11,350 nucleotides of DNA from DAOVRL01 sp964459805 (GTDB lineage: Bacteria; Planctomycetota; Phycisphaerae; Sedimentisphaerales; Anaerobacaceae): the NCBI GenBank assembly GCA_964459805.1, contig CAYWOD010000113.1, positions 1 through 11,350 of the forward strand. Direction: 5' to 3'. The notes beneath the pieces are model-generated. The model did no database searches. It was not told the DNA's origin and saw only the letters and a program-made list of their open reading frames with translations. The stretch's first letter is position 1. Each line of letters opens with the position of its first letter. Below, one piece after another: positions 1-6,596 of the stretch. The position numbers and the translations under genes are program-made.

Positions 1-1
1 A

Positions 2-694
2 TCATCGTATCTTGACCAACGGCGGCAACTGCCCGGCGAGTCCGACTCGGTCGTTCTTGATTATCATCACCCCCTCAATGCCTCCAATAGCAGCAATGCT
101 CTCCAGAGCCGGGTCCACATCCTCAACGGCCCTGACAAGGTTTGCGGCCTGGGTGGCGGCTGCGTCCGCCAGCGCGGCATCTCCGGCCACAACCGTGGCA
201 AGGTCGCACCGACCTAAACTCTTTGAGCGCCCCATCTGCCCCGACGAAGAGCATATTGATATGGGGGTATCGTGCGCCTGCAGCGAAAATCCAAGCCGAG
301 CGCCTAACTCGGTCGTACCTGTCTCGAGGCCAATGATCACCGCCTCGGCGGCTCGAACATAAATGTCCCCTCCGTTTTCCACAATCGCCTCGGCCGCGCC
401 GGCAGCCAGAGCCGCCTCGCCTGCACACTGGGCCATCGCACCCGCAACGGCAGCCATCGGCCCGACACCCACAAGCCGCCCGGCCCGGGCCATGCGTTGC
501 GCAATTTCCGGTGCGTCCGTGCGAAGCTCAATCGGCTCAAAAGAATGACGGAAATCACCGTGGCGACCGATATATTCCTCTAATATCCGTCGCTGCCGCA
601 CAATTTCCGCAGTCACGGTGTCGAACCGCCTGCAACAGATGCGGAAGACGGCCTCTTTATGGGTAAAAGTTCGGTAGGTTCGTTTCTGACTCAT
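2..694 (-). CDS. UPF0280 (COG2122) family ApbE-like protein
   Basis: Complete 230-residue protein; the stop codon is at 2-4. It matches UPF0280 in length and landmarks: an N-terminal ERTYR-like start (KRTYRTF, residues 4-10), VGVGPMAAVAGA at 75-86, ENGGDIY at 106-112, a Ser/Gly-rich segment SICSSSGQMGRSKSLGRCD at 146-164, and DAAATQAAN at 177-185. The family is a distant relative of ApbE flavin transferase; ENGGD and the SSSG segment lie where ApbE has its flavin and metal contacts. Its chemistry is not settled. In methanogens COG2122 has been linked to sulfide handling during homocysteine synthesis, and the position as third gene after COG1900 and the NIL ferredoxin supports that role here. 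I chose ATG at 694: upstream in-frame codons run inside the previous gene and resemble no family members. A GGAGG lies 27 bases upstream, further than usual, so translation may be partly coupled to the ferredoxin gene. Confidence 0.88.
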   Translation of the reverse strand: MSQKRTYRTFTHKEAVFRICCRRFDTVTAEIVRQRRILEEYIGRHGDFRHSFEPIELRTDAPEIAQRMARAGRLVGVGPMAAVAGAMAQCAGEAALAAGAAEAIVENGGDIYVRAAEAVIIGLETGTTELGARLGFSLQAHDTPISICSSSGQMGRSKSLGRCDLATVVAGDAALADAAATQAANLVRAVEDVDPALESIAAIGGIEGVMIIKNDRVGLAGQLPPLVKIR

Positions 695-726
695 GGACGT
701 ACGCCGACCGACACCGGAAAGCCTCC

Positions 727-1146
727 TCAAAACGCCGACGCGCATGCACCGAACGGGCAGACGCGAATGCACGCCAGGCACTCGATACAGTCCCTCTCGC
801 TAAAAGCCACCTCTCGTGTTGCCTCATCGGCAATGTACAGGGCCTCAGTGGGACAGTAGGTGATGCAGTGGCCACAGTGCGTACAGCGATCCATGTCCAC
901 CGTTACTCCCTTTCCCGTGTAGTTGATCGAGACGTTAAAGGTCTTCACGAAGGCCATGGCTCGTTCGATATCCTCTTGGGTCCCGGTCACATCCAACACG
1001 AGATAACCTTCCTCCTCCGGAGTAACCTTCGCACGATACACATTGACCACGAGATTGTGGTCTTTCACCAAATGGTAGATGATAGGTTTCTCGCACTCGC
1101 ATCGCGGAAAGAACAGCATCAGTTTCTTTGTTACGGTCTGGCTCAT
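727..1146 (-). CDS. NIL-domain protein with two [4Fe-4S] ferredoxin motifs
   Basis: 139 residues. Residues 1-78 form the NIL domain, a small ligand-binding fold best known from the MetN methionine transporter ATPase. Residues 79-139 form a bacterial-type ferredoxin with Cys88-x2-Cys91-x2-Cys94-x3-Cys98-Pro and Cys120-x2-Cys123-x2-Cys126-x3-Cys130-Pro, enough for two [4Fe-4S] clusters. Its ATG overlaps the stop of the upstream COG1900 gene (ATGA, 1143-1146), so the two are probably translationally coupled and made in similar amounts; an AAGGGAG Shine-Dalgarno lies just upstream. In Methanosarcina the equivalent NIL-ferredoxin is needed with its COG1900 partner for homocysteine synthesis, presumably delivering electrons for a persulfide or thiol reduction step. 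An extra CxC pair (Cys16, Cys18) in the NIL part is a possible third metal or thiol site, though this is only a sequence observation. The family assignment is firm; the exact electron-transfer role is inferred. Confidence 0.93.
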   Translation of the reverse strand: MSQTVTKKLMLFFPRCECEKPIIYHLVKDHNLVVNVYRAKVTPEEEGYLVLDVTGTQEDIERAMAFVKTFNVSINYTGKGVTVDMDRCTHCGHCITYCPTEALYIADEATREVAFSERDCIECLACIRVCPFGACASAF

Positions 1147-2333
1147 GATGCTTTCTCCCTTATCACAAGCGGTTTCGTTGTGGTGTCCTTGGGAAGCGGC
1201 GCAATGGGCTTGGCAAGCCGGAAAGCCCCCCGTCTGATCTCGTCGGCTAATAGATGGGCGATTTCCAGCGCCTTATGGTAGGAGGAGAGCGAGCCGGCCG
1301 CCACCTCCCTGCCCTCCACTTCGATCCGGCCGCTTCGCAACTGCTCGTAGTTGACGTGGCTTATGACTTTGCCCGTATTCTGTGGATAATCCGTGCTGTA
1401 GTCAACAACCGGCGCCAATATATCACGATCGCGTATGCAGGTTCGCTTCAGGATATCTTCATTCAGCAGGGGAATCGGAATCCCGATTCCCAGCGCCAGC
1501 GACACACCGTAGCCGCGAAGAGTTACCCCTCGCACGAACTCCGGCTTCATCTGCTTCATGTCGCCGGTCAGCGCCAGCGTTCCCGCACCGTCCTTGGGGA
1601 CTCCGTCAGGTGTTCTCTCGCCGCCACCGGCGTGTTGAGTTCCCTCGGCGTAAACGTGCCCGTGAGCACCCGCCAGCCACACCCTGGTTCCTACGCCGAT
1701 CGTTTCGTAGTAAGGATCGTTTAGCAATGGCGAAAGTTGACCGGCCGAACAGTAATTCGCGTTTTTCCGATTAGGCTCCAGAGGCCCCATGTACGTATAT
1801 ATCGTCTTGTCCGAATCATTGACTGCCACGTTATAGTTCTGATAGCAGTTGCGGGGGTTGACCATTATAGCCTGATTCAGGTCGTCAATCGTGAAGTATG
1901 TGCGGATCTCACGCAACGGGTAGCAGTCGGTCCCGTACGAAAGCGCGAACAGTTGAAGCGTCTTGCCCGCGACCAGATCCTCTATCACGTGCCCCCCGCC
2001 GTACCGAAACTCACCCGGATGGTACATATTCGCCGGATCGCCGTGGCGAAGTTGAGTCGCACCAAGATATACATCAACAGCCGCAAGGCCCGTATAGACA
2101 AGAACATCCTCAACCCACGCTTCCGACATGCGAATCTTCGGCTTGGAATGCCCGAAGCTTAGAACGCATCCGGATGAGCACATCGGGCCGAATGTGGCGG
2201 TGGTGACCACGTCCACCTCTTTTGCGGCTGCCGCGAGGCCCTTCTTCTCGACATAATCGATGATCTCCTCTGCAGTCAGCACGATGGCCTTGCCCGACTC
2301 GATGCGGTCGTTGATTTGTTCATACGTCTTCAT
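1143..2333 (-). CDS. Homocysteine biosynthesis protein, COG1900/DUF39 family
   Basis: 396 residues, full length for the DUF39 core and without the C-terminal CBS domains some relatives carry. Known members convert L-aspartate semialdehyde plus a sulfur donor to homocysteine in methanogens and other anaerobes, bypassing O-acylhomoserine. Visible signatures are the N-terminal INDRIESGKAIVLTAEE stretch, TFGPMCSSGC (Cys52 and Cys56), FALSYGTDCYP (Cys137), PRNCYQNYNVAVN (Cys163) and Cys195. Cysteines in the first two motifs are the expected persulfide-bearing residues, as in the Methanosarcina enzyme. A His/Gly-rich segment GAHGHVYAEGTQH (about 222-234) is also characteristic. The ATG at 2333 is preceded by a modest GGAAT ribosome site. 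First gene of a three-gene operon with the NIL ferredoxin (4-base overlap) and UPF0280 protein. No SAM-type riboswitch could be recognised in its leader. Family assignment is secure; activity in this organism is inferred from the complete gene set. Confidence 0.93.
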   Translation of the reverse strand: MKTYEQINDRIESGKAIVLTAEEIIDYVEKKGLAAAAKEVDVVTTATFGPMCSSGCVLSFGHSKPKIRMSEAWVEDVLVYTGLAAVDVYLGATQLRHGDPANMYHPGEFRYGGGHVIEDLVAGKTLQLFALSYGTDCYPLREIRTYFTIDDLNQAIMVNPRNCYQNYNVAVNDSDKTIYTYMGPLEPNRKNANYCSAGQLSPLLNDPYYETIGVGTRVWLAGAHGHVYAEGTQHAGGGERTPDGVPKDGAGTLALTGDMKQMKPEFVRGVTLRGYGVSLALGIGIPIPLLNEDILKRTCIRDRDILAPVVDYSTDYPQNTGKVISHVNYEQLRSGRIEVEGREVAAGSLSSYHKALEIAHLLADEIRRGAFRLAKPIAPLPKDTTTKPLVIREKAS

Positions 2334-2422
2334 AATTCATTCCATTCGGAGAAATCGTGCGCTGTGGGCCCGTCCCATTGGCACATTCCTCCATAGAGCT
2401 ACGATTCATCCTAAATCCTGAT

Positions 2423-2578
2423 TCATTGCCGTATCAAAGACCGCTCAAGCTCTTCGCGGGCCCCGGCCTTGTCCCGCATCCTCGTCTTGCAGGATAGGAA
2501 TATCCGACTGCGATCAATTCCCTGCAGTCCGACCCCAGCCACTGTCCCCGCTGCCTTCAAGAAAGACCGTCTTTTCAT
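2423..2578 (-). pseudogene. Orphan Tat signal peptide ORF, probable gene remnant
   Basis: A 51-codon frame on the minus strand. A strong TAAGGAG ribosome site lies 8 bases before ATG at 2578. The product begins MKRRSFLKAAGTVAGVGLQG, a classic twin-arginine export signal (RRSFLK at residues 3-8, then a weakly hydrophobic Ala/Gly/Val stretch). About 30 charged residues follow (KTRMRDKAGAREELERSL) before TGA at 2423-2425. Tat signals normally lead folded redox or hydrolase domains of hundreds of residues, and none follows in any frame before the homocysteine operon starts 89 bases downstream. The simplest reading is the 5' end of a Tat-exported protein whose body was deleted. A genuine small exported peptide or a leader translated ahead of the homocysteine operon is possible. 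It lies between a palindromic repeat and the COG1900 gene. Confidence 0.5.
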
Positions 2579-2653
2579 AATCAAGCTCCTTACCCTTCGA
2601 ATCCGTCATTTCGGTTCAACGCCGTGCCTCACTCCGGCAGCAGAGCCGAGCGT

Positions 2654-2712
2654 GGCAATCTCTCTGTTGCGAAAATGTGAGATTGCCTCGGCCTAATGGC
2701 CTCGCAATGACA
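2654..2712. repeat. Palindromic interspersed repeat (TCATTGCGAG/GCAATCTC type)
   Basis: Two nested inverted repeats are visible. GGCAATCTC (2654-2662) pairs with GAGATTGCC (2679-2687) around a 16-base loop. ATTGC...GGCC (2683-2693) pairs imperfectly with GGCC...GCAAT (2698-2708) around TAAT. The right end reads TCGCAATGACA (2702-2712); on the minus strand this is TGTCATTGCGA followed after a short hairpin by GCAATCTC. That combination resembles a family of short palindromic repeats scattered between genes in many unrelated bacteria. The recognition is from memory of the consensus. The left half appears degenerate, since a second TCGCAATGACA end is missing. It may be a small non-autonomous mobile or structural element. 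Confidence 0.5.
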
Positions 2713-2752
2713 GAAGAACGCAGTTTTGCTCCCGTGAACGGTCACGATTTGT

Positions 2753-4948
2753 CTATCTTCCTGTGGCTTTCCTGGCCTTGTTCAGTGTCGCCCGCGCACG
2801 GCGAGTCACGTCTCTATTGTCCGTGGCTTTCATAACCTTTTGCAGGGCCTCGCGGACTTCCGCCGGCTTCTGCCCGACGATCTTCTCGGCAATCGCAACC
2901 GCAGCGAAGCACGCCTCGTTCTTCGTAGCCGAGTAGTCCAGATACGACATCGCCATCGCCAAAGCCTCGCTCGTCGGCACTGTCGCAAGAGAACCGAGCA
3001 GCAGCCTCTTTTCTTCATCGCGCTGGATGAGAGGCAGCACTTCCTTGAATCCCGCAAGCTTCTTCTCGACAGAGCCTTCCTGCAGCGGGATCAGGCGAAT
3101 GGCCCCGCGCAGCGCAAGGATCTTGACCTTGCGATCGGTGGCCGTTTTCGTCAGCTTCAGCACCTCCGGCAGTGCCTCGGCCGACGGCCAGCCGCACAGC
3201 ACCGAGACCGCTTCACTGCTGATTTCGGGATCGGCGTTCTTTGTGGCGGCACGGACCGCTCCGAGCGCCTTGGGACCCTGGGCCGCGCGGAGGACCCGCA
3301 GCAACGCAAGCTTCTGCCGCCTCGGCGCCTTGGCCAGGGCAGAGCAGATCTCGTCAATGAAGGCTTCCGGAGTTGCGCTGACCAGGAGATCCACGGTCTG
3401 GCCCTCCCTGACCGTCTTGACCTGCGTAATCCCGTTGGCAGTGAATTCGACCTCCAGTTGCTTGACGATCCCAGGCGCCGCATCGCCGAAGTTGGCATTG
3501 GAGGCCTCAATCAAGAACGCACCGCCCTCGACGATCTTTGCGACCTTCTTTGTAACGTCGGCCGAACCCCCGCCATCCACGCCGCGATACACGGCCCTGC
3601 GAATGGTCACTTTGCCGGCCGATGGCTTGGCCTCTCTCGTACAGGTTGCCGAGAGCGCGCGCTCGGCCGCTCGGATTTCCGCCGGGCTCTTGGCCTCAAG
3701 CAGCAGCTCGACCAGCACGCTGAACTTCACCGCGCCGGCCAGACCGCCCAGCATCCTGATGCCGGCCGTGCGGACCGATTCATCGTTGTCTTTGGTCGCC
3801 TTGAGCAGGGCCCCGGCCACGTTCGTCATCCTGCGACGCTCGATCAAATCAAGCGCCTTCAACTGCCCGTCGGTCTCGCCGCTTTGGAGCATCGCCATGA
3901 CTACGTCGTCGGCCTTCTTGCCCGGCAAGGCTGCGAGATTGTCCTGTGCGGCCTTAGCGATTTCCGCATCGGAGTCATTCATCAACTCCACGAGCGCGCC
4001 CACGGCAGAGGAATCGGCAATCGGCGGCATCGCCTTAATCGCTGCGATTCGCACGGCCTTGTCGCCTTTGGCCGCCGCGGCGAAAATCGCCCGCATGGCA
4101 CTCGGATCACCGCGTTTGGCGAGTGTTCCCAAGACCAGTATCTGATTGTCAGCCGGCAGTCTGCCCAGGGCATCGGCCAGCGCCCGGGTGACTCCGCCGC
4201 CGGGCATTTCCGCTGAGGCCTGGACGGCAGCAGAGAACATGATGTAGTCTTTGCTCTGAAGATACTCCTTCAGCAGGTCCAAGCCGTCCTTGCGGGTCAG
4301 GATGGCCCCTCGAAGGCCTCCGGCGCGGGCCTGATGCGGTTCTTTGAGCTTGCGGAGCTGATCGTATATTGCAGCCGCTTCCTTGTCGCCGAGATTCTCG
4401 GCGCAGCGGAACAGACCTTCACAGATCGCCGACTTCGTGTCACCGGCAGAGCCGGACAGTGCACCGCTGAGGGCTTTGGCTGCGGCCTCATCGCCGATAT
4501 TGCCCAGCGCCCTTGCGGCGGCCTGGGCGACCATAGCGTCACTGCTTTTTAGCATCTTCGCTATCGGCTTTACTGCTCGCGTGTCACCTCGAACGCCGAT
4601 ACTGCCAATGACGCCGACCAGCGGCCGGCCTTTGAGCTTGCCGAGCGCATCGCGCAGTGCATCGTCAACGGCCGAATCCGCGATAGGCTCCAATGCGTAG
4701 CGGGCCACGTGATTCAGCTCTTCGTCGGCCAAAAGCAAGGCCAGGGCCGGCACGGCCTTTTTCGTGGCGATAAACGACAGCAGACGGCAGGCATCGCTCT
4801 TTGCCTTGCGGGTGGCGTCGCCGGATTTGAGCACTGCAATCAATTCATCCTGCTTGGAGGCCGGTACGACGGTCTGGCCGTGCGAGATCACCGCACCCGA
4901 CAGCAGCACCGTTGTAAGCAGAATCAGTGTTATTCTTTGCTTAAGCAT
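2753..4948 (-). CDS. Secreted HEAT-repeat protein with beta-rich insert
   Basis: 731 residues. An N-terminal signal peptide (Lys-Arg start, hydrophobic 6-21, likely cut near residue 24) points to export. Residues about 30-435 are tandem helical HEAT-type repeats with recurring patterns such as AxALGNIGDEAAAKAL (146-161), AAIKAMPPIADSSAVGALVELM (302-323) and AGIRMLGGL (395-403); repeats resume at about 530-731. Between them, residues about 441-525 form a non-helical insert (VTIRRAVYRGVDG, ADVTKKV, SNANFGDAAPGIVKQLEVEF) recalling the beta domain found in other PVC secreted proteins. It has no catalytic motif and is probably a protein-binding scaffold. ATG at 4948 has an AAGGA ribosome site 9 bases upstream. 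It begins 33 bases after the stop of the Gfo/Idh/MocA gene on the same strand, so both are probably one transcript and may act together in the envelope. Specific function unknown. Confidence 0.9.
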   Translation of the reverse strand: MLKQRITLILLTTVLLSGAVISHGQTVVPASKQDELIAVLKSGDATRKAKSDACRLLSFIATKKAVPALALLLADEELNHVARYALEPIADSAVDDALRDALGKLKGRPLVGVIGSIGVRGDTRAVKPIAKMLKSSDAMVAQAAARALGNIGDEAAAKALSGALSGSAGDTKSAICEGLFRCAENLGDKEAAAIYDQLRKLKEPHQARAGGLRGAILTRKDGLDLLKEYLQSKDYIMFSAAVQASAEMPGGGVTRALADALGRLPADNQILVLGTLAKRGDPSAMRAIFAAAAKGDKAVRIAAIKAMPPIADSSAVGALVELMNDSDAEIAKAAQDNLAALPGKKADDVVMAMLQSGETDGQLKALDLIERRRMTNVAGALLKATKDNDESVRTAGIRMLGGLAGAVKFSVLVELLLEAKSPAEIRAAERALSATCTREAKPSAGKVTIRRAVYRGVDGGGSADVTKKVAKIVEGGAFLIEASNANFGDAAPGIVKQLEVEFTANGITQVKTVREGQTVDLLVSATPEAFIDEICSALAKAPRRQKLALLRVLRAAQGPKALGAVRAATKNADPEISSEAVSVLCGWPSAEALPEVLKLTKTATDRKVKILALRGAIRLIPLQEGSVEKKLAGFKEVLPLIQRDEEKRLLLGSLATVPTSEALAMAMSYLDYSATKNEACFAAVAIAEKIVGQKPAEVREALQKVMKATDNRDVTRRARATLNKARKATGR

Positions 4949-4981
4949 GGTATCGTATCCTTTTTGAGTTAAGGGTTGGTC

Positions 4982-6283
4982 TTAGATAATCCAGGGCTCG
5001 CGCATCGCGCGGGACAGGAACCGGTCGGCCTGTGGATCGTTAACAAACTTCTCCTTGGCCGGATCGTATTTGAGGTCGCGTTTGAGCCACATGCAGATGT
5101 TGGCCGCGTGGACCGTCGTCATCGAGTAGTGCATAACCTCGGGGTTAGCGACGGTCTGATGACGCGACTTGACACAGTCGAGCAAGTTTCGAACGTGGCT
5201 CATAGGCCGCTGTGTGCGGGCCATGTAATCGCCGACCAGTTTCTTGAAGTCGTCCAGCATGGCGGGGTTGGAGACATCCGGCTGCGAATAGCCGTCGGCC
5301 GCGGCGACCCAGCCCTCGGTACCCTCATACTTGACCCCGCAAGAGCCCCGCCAGCCGGTACGCTGGAGGACCATCTTGATACCGTTTGCGAATTTCGTGA
5401 CCATGCCGTCACCGCTTTCGTTGGGGACATACTGATATTCGACGGCGGCGGTCTTTTCGGCCCCGATTGCCACCTGGCAGGATGCGAACGTGTGGGCGCC
5501 CCACTCGCCGATACAGCTTGTGTGGAAGTCGTAGAAACCTCTCCAGCCGCCTCGGCAATACGCGGCATTGTAGGGTCGCCAGGGACAAGGCCCGAGCCAT
5601 GCGTCCCAGTCAACTTCGTCCTTGGGCGGCAGCGGCTGGGCAGGCAGCCAGTCGTGCCTCATCTCAGCCGCATCCCACGGCGCGATGTGCGCCCGGACGG
5701 TGTGGACCTCGCCGAGCCGACCTAATCGGAGCATCTCGTTGCAGAACGTGAAGTTGCCCTCACTGAGCCTCTGCGTGCCGGTCTGGTAGATTCGCCTGTA
5801 GCGTTTGGCGGTCTCCACCACGGCCCGACCTTCGGCGACGGTCATTGCCGAGGGCTTCTCCGAATACACGTCCTTGCCGGCTCGCATGGCCATGATCGAG
5901 GCCAGTGCGTGCCAGCGGTCGCCCGTGGTTACCAGCACCGCGTCGATGTCGGTCCGCTCGGCCAGAAACTCCGGCGTGCTGCGATAAATCTTGCAGTCTT
6001 TGTTGCCGTAGCGCGTATCGACGAGGTTCTTGACGGCCTCTGCGCGTGATTTTTGCGGGTCGCAGGTCGCGACGAACTGCACGTCCTTCTCGGGCAGCAT
6101 CCATCGCAAATCGTGCGAGCCGCGGTTGCCGATCCCGATGCCGCCGAGGATGATGCGTTCGCTCGGCGGGACGCTGCCGCCCAGACCCAGCGCCGTCGCC
6201 GGGACTATCGTCGGCGCCGCCGCCAAAACTGCCGCACGCTTCAAAAATCCGCGCCGCGTTAGGTTTGATTTCTTCTTTGACAT
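4982..6283 (-). CDS. Gfo/Idh/MocA family oxidoreductase, Tat-exported
   Basis: 433 residues. It starts with a twin-arginine signal (LTRRGFLKRAA, residues 8-18, then an Ala-rich hydrophobic run ending near 32), so the folded, cofactor-loaded enzyme is exported. The Rossmann domain follows: GGIGIGNRG at 47-55 binds NAD(P), ATCDP at 72-76 ends the second strand, and the family Glu-Lys-Pro motif is at 142-144 (YSEKPSAMT), whose Lys is the usual catalytic residue. The C-terminal part (about 175-433) is the alpha/beta substrate domain, closing with the FLSRAMREPW signature common in planctomycete members. Such enzymes typically oxidise or reduce sugars or cyclitols, or act as NAD-dependent glycosidases; the substrate cannot be told here. 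ATG at 6283 has a clear AGGAGAG ribosome site. It is followed 33 bases later by the HEAT-repeat gene in a likely two-gene operon. Confidence 0.94.
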   Translation of the reverse strand: MSKKKSNLTRRGFLKRAAVLAAAPTIVPATALGLGGSVPPSERIILGGIGIGNRGSHDLRWMLPEKDVQFVATCDPQKSRAEAVKNLVDTRYGNKDCKIYRSTPEFLAERTDIDAVLVTTGDRWHALASIMAMRAGKDVYSEKPSAMTVAEGRAVVETAKRYRRIYQTGTQRLSEGNFTFCNEMLRLGRLGEVHTVRAHIAPWDAAEMRHDWLPAQPLPPKDEVDWDAWLGPCPWRPYNAAYCRGGWRGFYDFHTSCIGEWGAHTFASCQVAIGAEKTAAVEYQYVPNESGDGMVTKFANGIKMVLQRTGWRGSCGVKYEGTEGWVAAADGYSQPDVSNPAMLDDFKKLVGDYMARTQRPMSHVRNLLDCVKSRHQTVANPEVMHYSMTTVHAANICMWLKRDLKYDPAKEKFVNDPQADRFLSRAMREPWII

Positions 6284-6596
6284 GGCACTCTCCTAATTCA
6301 CTTAAACTAACCACTTTCTAAAAGCATACCGCCATAAGTACGGCAATATAGCTCAATTTGTCATTCTTCAGTCCCAAAGCCTGAGGATCACACGCGAGCC
6401 CGCCTAAGATTCTACTCCCTAAAACCCACCGCGCCAAAACAATTCAAAAAAACCTGAATTCTCATCATTTTCTCATTTTCGCTTTCATAATATTGCACTC
6501 GAAGGTACTTATATAGGCGTACCGTCTTACGTTCCACGGCTTGGCCGCGACGCCGGGCCGGACAATCGAGGCTATTTTTGAATAAGGAGACAGAAA
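6284..6596. promoter_or_regulatory. Divergent intergenic region with a motif facing each gene
   Basis: This region separates the leftward Gfo/Idh/MocA gene from the rightward PepSY/poly-Asp gene and should contain both promoters. No clean sigma70 -35/-10 pair is seen. The same elements occur once per strand. On the minus strand, ATATTGC (6349-6343) is followed by GTACTTAT (6341-6334) and GGCGGTA (6333-6327). On the plus strand, ATATTGC (6490-6496) is followed by GTACTTAT (6505-6512) and, three bases on, GGCGTA (6516-6521). The GTACTTAT copies lie about 50 and 85 bases before the respective start codons. On the plus strand GGTAC (6504-6508) and GTACC also form an inverted repeat around TTATATAGGC. 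These may be binding sites for a shared regulator or a non-housekeeping sigma factor. A strong AAGGAG ribosome site (6584-6589) precedes the rightward gene. Confidence 0.35.

Larger units (their letters stand above)
2334..2752. other. Intergenic region between HEAT gene and homocysteine operon
   Basis: A stretch of about 420 bases without a full-length gene. It holds, from high to low coordinate, a short inverted repeat CGTGA-ACGG-TCACG just past the HEAT gene stop (no T-tract, so not a convincing terminator), the palindromic interspersed repeat at 2654-2712, and the orphan Tat ORF. The roughly 90 bases directly before the COG1900 start contain no recognisable riboswitch and no clear sigma70 promoter, so where transcription of the homocysteine operon starts is not obvious from the sequence. 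Confidence 0.6.

Noticed and set aside
2334..2422. SAM or other sulfur-related riboswitch before the homocysteine operon
   Set aside because: No conserved junction or core motif of a known class could be found; only very short frames of 12 and 29 codons occur, with no sign of a Met- or Cys-rich leader.
2529..2550. GACCCCAGCCACTGTCC first read as a dispersed palindromic repeat end
   Set aside because: On the other strand these bases are simply codons of the Tat signal (GTVAGVG), so no repeat need be invoked.
2840..4216. Long plus-strand open frame of about 458 codons
   Set aside because: Lies fully antisense to the HEAT-repeat gene; its product is rich in Arg, Gln and His with no domain pattern, as expected for a shadow of GC-rich coding DNA.
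4976..5725. Plus-strand open frame of about 249 codons
   Set aside because: Antisense to the Gfo/Idh/MocA gene, which has clear Tat, Rossmann and EKP motifs; the plus-strand product has none.
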